The notes beneath the pieces were generated by a model. The model ran no database searches and was not told the origin of the DNA. It was given only the letters and a program-made list of their open reading frames with translations. The position numbers and the translations under genes are program-made. This document shows, piece after piece, positions 23,888 through 31,536 of a stretch of 64,000 nt of DNA. This DNA comes from Streptomyces justiciae (lineage in GTDB: Bacteria; Actinomycetota; Actinomycetes; Streptomycetales; Streptomycetaceae): contig NZ_JADDXU010000021.1 of NCBI RefSeq assembly GCF_015163075.1, positions 87,785-151,784 on the forward strand, read 5' to 3'. The first letter of the stretch is position 1, and each line of letters starts with the position of its first letter.

Positions 23888-24316
23888 ATGAACGAGAGAA
23901 TCGACGCCCCCTGGATCCCGCTCTGGATTCCCGACGCCGGTCACGCCCTGCGGCTCGTCGGCGTGCACTTCGATGCCGTACGGATGAGGGAGCCGCTGGC
24001 CGAGCGCGTCGCCTCCGAGCTGCTGCGCTGTACCGACTTCGACGCGGGACCGATCGTCACCGAGTCCACGGGCGACCGGAACATGTACTTCCTGTTGCCC
24101 CCGCAAACCGGCGGCGCCTATGCATGGCCGCCGGGCGTACGGGTGCTGACACGCAGTCACGGCGGCATGGCTTACGTAGGCGTGCCCGCGCTGACCGGGA
24201 TCACCTGGCCACTGGGATGGCGGTCGGTACCGTCGGCCGGAGTGCCGTTCGTGGACGGGGAGTTGCTGTGGGAGGTGGGGTGCCGGCTCAGTCCCGGGGG
24301 AATTCTTCGGTCTTGA
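23888..24316 (+). CDS. Hypothetical protein linked to the DUF397/HTH pair
   Basis: A 142-residue protein that I do not recognise. It is tryptophan- and proline-rich (APWIPLWIP, GAYAWPPGV, GITWPLGW) and has no signal peptide or membrane helix. It diverges from the DUF5753 regulator and shares the palindromic promoter gap, so it is probably under the same control. Its 3' end overlaps the convergent Uma2 gene by 29 bases. Confidence 0.75.
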   Translation: MNERIDAPWIPLWIPDAGHALRLVGVHFDAVRMREPLAERVASELLRCTDFDAGPIVTESTGDRNMYFLLPPQTGGAYAWPPGVRVLTRSHGGMAYVGVPALTGITWPLGWRSVPSAGVPFVDGELLWEVGCRLSPGGILRS

Positions 24317-24884
24317 GGACGAGGTCGACGACGGTGCCGGTCAGGTCGAGGTCGGTGCCGAAGTCGACCTTCGTGGGTTCGGCGTAGTCGCCCTGCTTGG
24401 GGTCGGTGTAGATGTAGCAGCGGCCCTGATAGGGGTCGGCGATGACGTACAGGGGGACCTCGGCCTCAGCGTAGGCGAACCTCTTTGGACCGTAATCGTT
24501 GGCGGCCGTGCCTTTGGAGATCACCTCGGCGACGAACACGACGTCCTGCCAGCGCCAATGGCCCGTGCCGTCCTTCTTCGCCGAGTCCTTGAGCAGGGCG
24601 ACGTCCGGACAGAAGCCGTTCTCGTGACCCGGGAAGTCGATACGGACGTCCGAGAACGCTTTGACGTGCATCCCGAACTTGTCTTCCAGCGCCCGCACGA
24701 TTCGGCGGATGATGATCCAGTGCGTGTCCCGCTGCGGCGTCATGTGAACGTTGCCCTCGACGATCTCGACCCTGTAACCCTCGGGGACGGGCATCCGCTC
24801 CAGCCGCTCGAACCACTCGTCCAAGCGCTCGGTGTTGGCGTCGGCGTCGGCCATCTCGATCCTGTCGGTCTCTACGACGGTCAT
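24288..24884 (-). CDS. Uma2 family putative endonuclease
   Basis: A 198-residue protein of the Uma2 family, with the PD-(D/E)xK nuclease fold. Visible motifs are EIVEGNVHMTP, FCPDVALLKD (the catalytic Asp) and VFVAEVISKGT (the ExxSK catalytic pair). ATG 24884 follows a strong GGGGAGGAG. The family is very abundant in actinobacteria and cyanobacteria, and its target is unknown. It overlaps the preceding hypothetical gene tail-to-tail. Confidence 0.88.
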   Translation of the reverse strand: MTVVETDRIEMADADANTERLDEWFERLERMPVPEGYRVEIVEGNVHMTPQRDTHWIIIRRIVRALEDKFGMHVKAFSDVRIDFPGHENGFCPDVALLKDSAKKDGTGHWRWQDVVFVAEVISKGTAANDYGPKRFAYAEAEVPLYVIADPYQGRCYIYTDPKQGDYAEPTKVDFGTDLDLTGTVVDLVLKTEEFPRD

Positions 24885-24972
24885 CGTGGCGCTCCTCCCC
24901 GGCTGCCCCACGGACAGGTGCAGCCGCGCAGTACAACGATACGCACGGTGATCAGGGTGCGCCGATATTCAG

Positions 24973-25656
24973 TCAGCCTGTTCCGGCCTCGTACGTCTGT
25001 CCCCATCCCCAAGCCTGGTACATCGCCTCCGCGAACGCCCCCGCGATCTTGTGCTCGCCGTCGGCGTTCGGATGGGTCCCGTCGTACGTGTCGACCCTGA
25101 AGTCGTACGACACCGGCGGCGACGCCAGCAGCAGCGGCGAGCGCGGCTCGTCGAGGTCGGCGACCGTCTTCGCGAGCAGCTCGTTGAAGAGGGTGACCTG
25201 GGCGGCGAAGTCGGCGTCCTCCTCGACGCGGACGTTCGTGAGCACCGGGAGGACGACCATCCGGACGCGCGGGTTCGCTTCCCTCGCCGCCGCGATGAAG
25301 GCGCGCGCGTTCTCCGCCGTCTGCTCCGCGTTCGTGTAGAAGCCCAGGTCGATCAGGCCGAGCGAGACGAGCAACACCCCCGCCCGGCACGACCGCACCG
25401 CCTCGCCGATCAGCGGCGTCATGTGGAGCCAGCCCTCGCCCCAGCCGGCCAGGTGGGCGCTCGGGAAGTCGGGGTCGGCGTACTCGTACGACGTCGGCGC
25501 GTCCGTCGCCTTGTCGTGCAGGGTCTCGCGCGGGCCCACCACGGCGAACGGGCCGCCGTACGTGTCGCGCAGGTGCTGCCACATCCGGTAACGCCATGTG
25601 TGTTCGCCCGCGCTTCCGATCGTCATGGAGTCGCCGACGGGCATGAACCTGAGCAT
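24973..25656 (-). CDS. SGNH/GDSL hydrolase
   Basis: A 227-residue esterase or lipase-type hydrolase. The nucleophile block is VGDSMTIG near the N-terminus and the catalytic Asp-His pair is in YDGTHPNADGEH near residue 195. No signal peptide is evident, so it may act in the cytoplasm. A GTG at 25677 is an alternative start adding seven residues. Substrate unknown. It diverges from the secreted propeller gene. Confidence 0.87.
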   Translation of the reverse strand: MLRFMPVGDSMTIGSAGEHTWRYRMWQHLRDTYGGPFAVVGPRETLHDKATDAPTSYEYADPDFPSAHLAGWGEGWLHMTPLIGEAVRSCRAGVLLVSLGLIDLGFYTNAEQTAENARAFIAAAREANPRVRMVVLPVLTNVRVEEDADFAAQVTLFNELLAKTVADLDEPRSPLLLASPPVSYDFRVDTYDGTHPNADGEHKIAGAFAEAMYQAWGWGQTYEAGTG

Positions 25657-25692
25657 CCGCTCATGATGAACGATCACGGCGAGAGGTGGGGT

Positions 25693-25714
25693 GTGACAGT
25701 CACCACGTGATCAC
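25693..25714. promoter_or_regulatory. Pair of GTGA/TCAC palindromes
   Basis: GTGAC-A-GTCAC (25693-25703) and GTGATCAC (25707-25714) lie in the divergent gap between the SGNH hydrolase and the propeller gene. Both fit the loose GTGA-TCAC pattern reported for the developmental regulator BldD. Assignment to BldD is inference. Confidence 0.4.
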
Positions 25715-25750
25715 CGTCCCTCCCCATCCGGGGATGGCAAGCTTGACCGC

Positions 25751-26740
25751 ATGCGTGCGCTACTGGGTGTCGTCGGAGCCTCCGCCCTGCTCCTTCTCAT
25801 GGGCGCGGCCCCCGCCGCCGTCGCCGCGGACGGCAAGGGTGACCAGGACTTCACCATCGAGGACTCCCGCATCACCGAGTCCAGCGGCCTCGCCGCCTCC
25901 CACCAGCACCCCGGCATCTACTGGACGCACAACGACCAGGACACCGGCAGCTACATCTACGCGGTCGACAGCAGCACCGGGAAGACCGTCGCCCGCATCA
26001 CCCTCGCCGGCGTCGGTCAGCAGCGGGACGTCGAGGCGATCTCGATCGGGCCCGACAACCAGATCTACGTCGGGGACATCGGCGACAACGATGGTGTGAG
26101 CTGGCCGTACGTCTGGATCTATCAGCTTCCCGAGCCGAAGAAGCTCGTCGACCAGACCATCCGCGCCAAGCAGTACGTCGTGAAGTACACGGACGGATCG
26201 CGCGACGCCGAGTCGATGATCGTCCACCCCAAGACCGGGCGCGTCTACATCATCGACAAGCAGGAGGACGGCGGGCATCTGTATGAAGGGCCCGCCAAGC
26301 TCTCCACCTCCGGCACCAACGTCTTCAAGCCCGTCAAGCCCGTCGACCTCTGGGCCACCGACGCCGCCTTCTCACCGGACGGCCGACACCTCGCCGTACG
26401 CGGGTACTTCGGCGGCATCTGGTACGACTGGAACGGCGGCGACCTGAAGAAGGAGGGGCGGCTGAGCGTGCCCCTCGGGCAGGGCGAGTCCGTCACCTAC
26501 TCCGCCGACGGCACCAAGCTCATGCTCGGCAGCGAGGGTGAGGGGAGTGAGGTCGTCGCGCAGGACGCGCCGGGAGGCGACGGGTCCTCCGACTCGTCGT
26601 CCGGGGGCGGGAGTTCGGCCCAGGGCGGCAGCGGGGACGGCGATGGCGGCAACGGCACCGTCAAGGTCGGTGCCCTCGCCGTCGCGGCCGTCGTCGCCGT
26701 CGTGTTCGGGTTCCGGCGGCTGTTGCGGCCCCGGCGCTGA
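25751..26740 (+). CDS. Surface-anchored beta-propeller protein
   Basis: A 329-residue protein with a signal peptide (MRALLGVVGASALLLLMG, cleavage near AVAA), a propeller-like body (ESSGLAAS, YWTHNDQDTG, RDVEAISIG, YVGDIGDN), a Ser/Gly-rich linker at about residues 275-300 and a C-terminal membrane helix (VGALAVAAVVAVVFGF) followed by a basic tail (RRLLRPRR). This layout places the propeller outside, tethered to the membrane. The ligand is unknown. Its neighbours give no pathway. Confidence 0.82.
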   Translation: MRALLGVVGASALLLLMGAAPAAVAADGKGDQDFTIEDSRITESSGLAASHQHPGIYWTHNDQDTGSYIYAVDSSTGKTVARITLAGVGQQRDVEAISIGPDNQIYVGDIGDNDGVSWPYVWIYQLPEPKKLVDQTIRAKQYVVKYTDGSRDAESMIVHPKTGRVYIIDKQEDGGHLYEGPAKLSTSGTNVFKPVKPVDLWATDAAFSPDGRHLAVRGYFGGIWYDWNGGDLKKEGRLSVPLGQGESVTYSADGTKLMLGSEGEGSEVVAQDAPGGDGSSDSSSGGGSSAQGGSGDGDGGNGTVKVGALAVAAVVAVVFGFRRLLRPRR

Positions 26741-26741
26741 C

Positions 26742-27524
26742 CTACTGGTCCTGGTCCTGGTCCTGGTCCGCCGACCGGCGGCGTGCCACCAGCACTTCCA
26801 GGCCGTCGAGCATCCGTTGCAGCCCGAACTCGAAGTGGTCGAAGTCGGTGCCGAAAGCGTCGTCGGAGAGAGTGGCGAGGAGCGGGTAGCGGCCGGACGC
26901 CATGACCTTCTCCAGCATCGGCACCTGCGCCTGCCAGAACTCCGTGTCCGTCAGGCCCGTCCGGCGTTCCACCTCCTGCTGGTACAGCTGGGTGCGGGCG
27001 GCGCCGACGACGTAACCGTCGACCATGATGATCGCCGAGACCAGCTCGGGATCGGTCAGGCCCATCGGCTTGATACGGCTGAGGATCTTCTCCATGCCGT
27101 CCAGCGCGCTGGGGCCGAGGATCGGGCGGGACTGGTTGACCTGGAGCAGCCAGGGATGGCGGCGATAGAGGGCGAGGGTGGCCCGGCCCAGCGCCTCCAG
27201 GGCTGAGCGCCAGCTTCCGTCGCCCACGTCCGCCGGGTTCTCCGAGGGGCGCTGGACCCGGTCCAGCATCAGGTCGAGGAGCTCGCCCTTGCCGGGGACG
27301 TAGCGGTACAGCGACATGGTGCCGGTGCCGAGTTCGCCGGCGATCCGCCGCATCGATACCGCCTCCAGACCCTCCGCGTCCGCGACCCGGACGGCCGCTT
27401 CCACGATCCGGTCGAGGGTGAGGGTGGGCTTCGGCCCGCGGCTGGGGCGCTTGCCGGTGTCCCACAGCAGTTCGAGCGTGCGCGCGATGTCGCCGCTGCC
27501 ACTGGTCTCCGCGCTGCTCGTCAT
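26742..27524 (-). CDS. TetR family regulator of the adjacent ABC exporter
   Basis: A 260-residue repressor with an N-terminal helix-turn-helix (LDRIVEAAVRVADAEG and TGTMSLYRYVPGKGELL) and a TetR_C-type ligand-binding domain like that of tetracycline-class repressors. The extreme C-terminus is DQDQDQDQ, encoded by four tandem hexanucleotides at about 26745-26768, a slippage-prone tract. It diverges from the DrrAB-like exporter, and the gap holds two direct copies of a 13-base site. Confidence 0.92.
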   Translation of the reverse strand: MTSSAETSGSGDIARTLELLWDTGKRPSRGPKPTLTLDRIVEAAVRVADAEGLEAVSMRRIAGELGTGTMSLYRYVPGKGELLDLMLDRVQRPSENPADVGDGSWRSALEALGRATLALYRRHPWLLQVNQSRPILGPSALDGMEKILSRIKPMGLTDPELVSAIIMVDGYVVGAARTQLYQQEVERRTGLTDTEFWQAQVPMLEKVMASGRYPLLATLSDDAFGTDFDHFEFGLQRMLDGLEVLVARRRSADQDQDQDQ

Positions 27525-27554
27525 GGGGGCAGTCTAGTTCCGTCCGAAAAAACT

Positions 27555-27588
27555 GGGTACGGCGTACGCTCAATCGGGTACGGTGTAC
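27555..27588. promoter_or_regulatory. Twin operators GGGTACGGYGTAC
   Basis: GGGTACGGCGTAC (27555-27567) and GGGTACGGTGTAC (27576-27588) are direct copies with a 21-base period, two turns of the helix, in the divergent TetR/ABC gap. Each contains a GTAC-N3-GTAC half-site pair. They are the best operator candidates for the TetR protein. Confidence 0.7.
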
Positions 27589-27624
27589 TCAGTTAATGGA
27601 CAGCAGGGCGAGCAAGGGGGACCC

Positions 27625-28599
27625 ATGACCATCGACGGATACGCCGTCCACGCCGAGGCGCTGGAGAAGCGGTACGGCGAGAAGCGCGCCCTCGACGGCT
27701 TCGACCTGGCCGTCCGCGAGGGCACCGTGCACGGACTGCTCGGGCCCAACGGCGCAGGCAAGACCACCGCTGTACGCATCCTGTCCACGCTCGTCCGGCT
27801 CGACGGCGGGCGGGCGGAGGTGGCCGGCCTGGACGTCGCCTCGCGGGCGCGCGAGGTGCGGGCGCGCATCGGGCTCACCGGGCAGTATGCGGCCGTGGAC
27901 GAGGTGCTCACCGGGCGGCAGAACCTGGAGATGTTCGGCCGCCTCTTCCACCTAGGCGGCCGGCGCGCCAAGGCGCGGGCCGTGGAGCTGCTGGAGCAGT
28001 TCGACCTCACCGACGCCGCGGACAAGGGCGTCGGCAAGTACAGCGGCGGCATGCGGCGCCGGCTCGACCTGGCCGCCTCGATGATCCTCGCCCCGGCCGT
28101 CCTCTTCCTCGACGAGCCGACGACCGGCCTCGATCCCCGCAGTCGCGGCGAAGTCTGGGATTCCGTACGCGAGTTGGTGGCCGGCGGCACGACCGTGCTG
28201 CTCACCACGCAGTACCTGGAGGAGGCCGACCGGCTGGCCTCCCGCATCACCGTCATCGACCAGGGGCGGGCCATCGCCGACGACACCCCGGACGGGCTGA
28301 AGGGCAGGATCGGCGGCGACCGCATCGAGGTCGTCGTCGCCGAACGGGCCGACATCCCGCAGGTGGTGAAGGTCGTCGCCCGGGTCTCGGACGGCGAACC
28401 CGAGGCGGAGGAGGGCGAGTTGCGGGTCCACGCCCCCGTCGTCGACCGGGTCTCCGCGCTCACCGAGGTCGCCCGCACCCTCCAGGACGAGGGCGTCCGG
28501 GTGGAGGACATCGGGCTGCGCAGGCCCAGCCTCGACGACGTGTTCCTGCGCCTGACCGGACACCGCACGGAGACGGAGACAGAGGAGGCCGCCGCATGA
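27625..28599 (+). CDS. ABC exporter ATP-binding protein, DrrA family
   Basis: A 324-residue ATPase of the daunorubicin-resistance type. Walker A is GPNGAGKTT, the signature YSGGMRRRLDLA and Walker B VLFLDEPTTGLD; the C-terminal DUF4162-like tail (RRPSLDDVFLRLTG) is also typical. ATG 27625 follows a GGGGG tract. It overlaps the permease gene by four bases. The pair probably exports a hydrophobic compound sensed by the divergent TetR regulator. Confidence 0.94.
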   Translation: MTIDGYAVHAEALEKRYGEKRALDGFDLAVREGTVHGLLGPNGAGKTTAVRILSTLVRLDGGRAEVAGLDVASRAREVRARIGLTGQYAAVDEVLTGRQNLEMFGRLFHLGGRRAKARAVELLEQFDLTDAADKGVGKYSGGMRRRLDLAASMILAPAVLFLDEPTTGLDPRSRGEVWDSVRELVAGGTTVLLTTQYLEEADRLASRITVIDQGRAIADDTPDGLKGRIGGDRIEVVVAERADIPQVVKVVARVSDGEPEAEEGELRVHAPVVDRVSALTEVARTLQDEGVRVEDIGLRRPSLDDVFLRLTGHRTETETEEAAA

Positions 28600-29423
28600 G
28601 CGCGAGCACGAGCGTGAACAGCTTGGAAGCGACCCGCGGCCGGACGTACTGGGTCCTGGCCGACGTCTGGAACATCGTCCGCCGCGGCCTCACCCACTAC
28701 CAGCGCCAACCGATCAACATCGCCTGGCAGTTGGGCTTCCCGATCCTCTCCGTTTTGCTCTACGGCTATGTCTTCGGCAGCGCCATGCAGGTGCCCGGCG
28801 GCGGGGACTACAAGGACTTCCTGATGCCGGGGATGTTTGTGATGACGATGGCCTTCGGCTTCATCAACACCGCGACCCTGGTGGTGTACGACGCCACGAA
28901 GGGCGTGATCGACCGGTTCCGGTCCATGCCGATGGCGTCCGCGGCCGTCGTCGCCGGACGCGGGGTCACCGATCTGCTCGTCGCCTGCGCCGAGTTGGCC
29001 ATCATGATGCTGACCGCGCTCGCCATGGGCTGGCGGCCGGACGGCGGGTTCGGCTTCCTCGCGGCCTTCGGGCTGCTGCTGTGGCTGCGGTTCGCGCTGA
29101 TCTGGATCGGGGTGTGGCTGGGGCTCATCGTCCCCAACCCGGAGGCGGCGGGCGGCCTGTTCGCGGTGGCCTTCCCCCTCACGATGATCTCCAGCATCTT
29201 CGTCGCGCCCCAGCTCATGCCCGACTGGCTGGGCCATGTGGCCGCCTGGAACCCGATCTCCTCCACGGCCGCCGCGACCCGCGACCTGTTCGGCACGCCG
29301 GTGGGCGGCGGGGACTCGTGGGTGGAGCAGCACGCGCTGCTGATGGCGTGCGCGTGGCCGGTGATCCTGACGGCGGTCTTCCTGCCCCTCGCGGTACGCA
29401 GGTTCCAGAAGCTCAGTCGGTAG
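28596..29423 (+). CDS. ABC exporter permease, DrrB family
   Basis: A 275-residue ABC-2 type permease with six hydrophobic segments, the usual N-terminal cytoplasmic stretch (IVRRGLTHYQRQPINIAW) and the ISSIFVAPQLMPDWL loop of the family. It is translationally coupled to the ATPase gene (ATGA). Together they form a heteromeric exporter in the cytoplasmic membrane. Confidence 0.93.
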   Translation: MSASTSVNSLEATRGRTYWVLADVWNIVRRGLTHYQRQPINIAWQLGFPILSVLLYGYVFGSAMQVPGGGDYKDFLMPGMFVMTMAFGFINTATLVVYDATKGVIDRFRSMPMASAAVVAGRGVTDLLVACAELAIMMLTALAMGWRPDGGFGFLAAFGLLLWLRFALIWIGVWLGLIVPNPEAAGGLFAVAFPLTMISSIFVAPQLMPDWLGHVAAWNPISSTAAATRDLFGTPVGGGDSWVEQHALLMACAWPVILTAVFLPLAVRRFQKLSR

Positions 29424-29477
29424 CGTCACGTGTCTTGACGTGTTCATGTGACCTGACTTCCATGGGGGGAGCGGGTG

Positions 29478-29493
29478 ATGGGAGCGCTCCCAT
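29478..29493. promoter_or_regulatory. CebR operator
   Basis: ATGGGAGCGCTCCCAT is a perfect palindrome containing the CebR consensus TGGGAGCGCTCCCA. It lies 39 bases upstream of the cellulase start. CebR is the cellobiose/cellotriose-responsive LacI-family repressor of cellulose genes in Streptomyces, so repression is lifted by cellulose breakdown products. Confidence 0.92.
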
Positions 29494-29532
29494 CACGTTC
29501 CGGGCCCGCGCTCCCCGAGAGAAGGCAGCGAC

Positions 29533-31050
29533 ATGTTCCGCACCTTGCGAAGAGCGTTGTGCGCGGCGGCGCTTCTGATACCGCTCCTGGCCGGCGTCAG
29601 CCCCTCGGCCCAGGCGGCCGAGGCTGCCGCCGGTGCCGGTTACTGGCACACCAGCGGGCGCCAGATCCTGGACGCGAACGGCCAGGCGGTCCGGGTCGCC
29701 GGGATCAACTGGTTCGGCTTCGAGACCAGCAACCACGTCGTCCACGGCCTCTGGTCCCGCGACTACAAGTCCATGATCGACCAGATGAAATCGCTGGGCT
29801 ACAACACCCTCCGTATCCCGTTCAGCGACGACATCTTCAAGTCCGGGACCGTCCCCAACAGCATCGACTTCAGCAGCGGCAAGAACGCCGACCTCCAGGG
29901 GCTCAGCTCCCTGGGCGTGCTGGACAAGATCGTGGCGTACGCCGGACAGGACGGCCTCAAGGTCATCCTCGACCGGCACCGCCCGGACTCCGCCGGCCAG
30001 TCGGCGCTCTGGTACACGAGCGCGGTCCCCGAGTCGACGTGGATCGCCAACCTGAAGGCCCTGGCGACGCGTTACCTCGGCCAGGACACCGTCGTCGGCA
30101 TCGACCTGCACAACGAGCCGCACGACCCGGCCTGTTGGGGCTGCGGCGACACGGCCACCGACTGGCGGCTGGCCGCCCAGCGGGCCGGCAACGCGGTCCT
30201 CTCCGTCAACCCCGACCTGCTGATCTTCGTCGAGGGCGTGCAGACCTTCAACGGCGTCTCCGGCTGGTGGGGCGGCAACCTCATGGGCGTCGCCCAGTAC
30301 CCGGTGAACCTGAGCGTCGCCAACCGGGTCGTCTACTCCGCCCACGACTACGCCACGTCCGTCGCCCAGCAGAGCTGGTTCAGCGATCCGTCCTTCCCCG
30401 CGAACATGCCGGGGATCTGGGACAAGTACTGGGGCTACATCTTCAAGCAGAACATCGCGCCCGTGTGGGTGGGCGAGTTCGGCACGACGCTCCAGTCGAC
30501 CGTCGACCAGAAGTGGCTGGCGGCACTCGTGGACTACCTGCGGCCGACGTCGACGTACGGCTCGGACTCCTTCCACTGGACCTTCTGGTCCTGGAACCCC
30601 AACTCCGGTGACACGGGCGGGATTCTGAAGGACGACTGGCAGACCGTCGACACCGTGAAGGACGGGTACCTGGCGAGCATCAAGGCACCGGGCTTCCCGT
30701 CGAACGGTGGCGGCGGTGGCGGAGGGGGCGGGGGTGGCGGCGGTGGTACGGCGGCCTGCACCGCCGCCTACACCGTCAGCAGCGACTGGGGCGGCGGCTT
30801 CAACGCCGAGGTGAAGGTCACCAACTCCGGTACCACCGCACTCAGTTCCTGGAAGGTGACCTGGACCTGGAGCGGGTCGCAGCAGATCACCAACATGTGG
30901 AACGCGTCCTACACCCAGTCCGGCGCGACCGTGACCGCCACCAACGCCGCACACAACGGGACGGTGGCCGTGGGCGGTTCGGCGAGCTTCGGGTTCGGCG
31001 GGGCGCCCGGGGGTGGGGGTGTGCCGACGGTGACCTGCACGGCGAGCTGA
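29533..31050 (+). CDS. Secreted endoglucanase, GH5 with CBM2
   Basis: A 505-residue secreted cellulase. A signal peptide ending AQA (about residue 28) is followed by a GH5 catalytic domain to about residue 385, with acid/base Glu195 (DLHNEPHD) and nucleophile Glu315 (VWVGEFG). A linker of 14 glycines (392-405) leads to a cellulose-binding CBM2 domain (about 407-505) with the expected surface tryptophans and a terminal cysteine pair. Two internal cysteines (CWGC) flank the active site. The polyglycine tract may vary in length between strains. It is under a CebR box. Confidence 0.95.
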   Translation: MFRTLRRALCAAALLIPLLAGVSPSAQAAEAAAGAGYWHTSGRQILDANGQAVRVAGINWFGFETSNHVVHGLWSRDYKSMIDQMKSLGYNTLRIPFSDDIFKSGTVPNSIDFSSGKNADLQGLSSLGVLDKIVAYAGQDGLKVILDRHRPDSAGQSALWYTSAVPESTWIANLKALATRYLGQDTVVGIDLHNEPHDPACWGCGDTATDWRLAAQRAGNAVLSVNPDLLIFVEGVQTFNGVSGWWGGNLMGVAQYPVNLSVANRVVYSAHDYATSVAQQSWFSDPSFPANMPGIWDKYWGYIFKQNIAPVWVGEFGTTLQSTVDQKWLAALVDYLRPTSTYGSDSFHWTFWSWNPNSGDTGGILKDDWQTVDTVKDGYLASIKAPGFPSNGGGGGGGGGGGGGGTAACTAAYTVSSDWGGGFNAEVKVTNSGTTALSSWKVTWTWSGSQQITNMWNASYTQSGATVTATNAAHNGTVAVGGSASFGFGGAPGGGGVPTVTCTAS

Positions 31051-31071
31051 GCGATCGTCCGGAACAGGGCG

Positions 31072-31102
31072 GATCCGGCCGGTGTCACGCGCCGGCCGGA
31101 TC
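31072..31102. terminator. Cellulase terminator
   Basis: GATCCGGCCGG and CCGGCCGGATC form an 11-base perfect stem with a 9-base loop just past the cellulase stop codon and before the EACC1 gene. Confidence 0.8.
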
Positions 31103-31155
31103 TCTGGCTCTACGATGAACATCTCCGGGGCCGCTCAGGGGAGGAACGCGGACAG

Positions 31156-31536
31156 GTGCAGATAGTCATCACTTCCGGCGACGATCCGACGGACATGCCT
31201 TCGCTGCGACGGTGGCTGATGGCGGAACCTGAACTGCGCGGCCGGGCCGTTGTCTCCACCAGGCCCGCGACCGGTGGGCCAGGGCACATGGGTGGAGCCC
31301 TGGACGCGGTCGACGTCGTACTCTCCAACGGCATCGATCTGGCATCCCTCATCGTCTCCATCGCCGCATGGCGCGCCTCACGTCCGAGGCCGCCACAGAT
31401 CACACTGGAACGCGACGGCTCGGTCATCACCCTGCGGGACAGCTCGCCCGAAACGGTCGAGCGGATTCTGCGCGAGTGGAACGGCGGCCCCGGTGCCGCG
31501 CCGGTGAGGCCGGACGGGGACGCTGATCAGCCGTGA
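31156..31536 (+). CDS. Effector-associated constant component EACC1
   Basis: A 126-residue protein with the EACC1 pattern: a short N-terminal strand (MQIVITSG), LRRWLMAEPELRGRAVV, MGGALDAVDVVLSNGIDLASL and a C-terminal strand pair around ITLERDGSVITLR. EACC1 proteins are encoded directly upstream of effector genes in NTP-regulated conflict systems of multicellular bacteria and are thought to link sensing to the effector. The stop overlaps the caspase start (GTGA), so translation is coupled. A TACGAT -10-like element at 31111 lies 45 bases upstream. The GTG start is supported by a GGAGG-like tract. Confidence 0.82.
   Translation: MQIVITSGDDPTDMPSLRRWLMAEPELRGRAVVSTRPATGGPGHMGGALDAVDVVLSNGIDLASLIVSIAAWRASRPRPPQITLERDGSVITLRDSSPETVERILREWNGGPGAAPVRPDGDADQP

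Noticed and set aside
22813..24884. A genomic island or prophage around the DUF397/Uma2 genes
   Set aside because: No integrase, attachment repeats or phage genes are present, and such genes are common chromosomal residents in this genus.
27570..29447. A 625-codon minus-strand frame opposite the ABC exporter genes
   Set aside because: The plus-strand genes show complete ABC motifs; the minus frame is a shadow of them.
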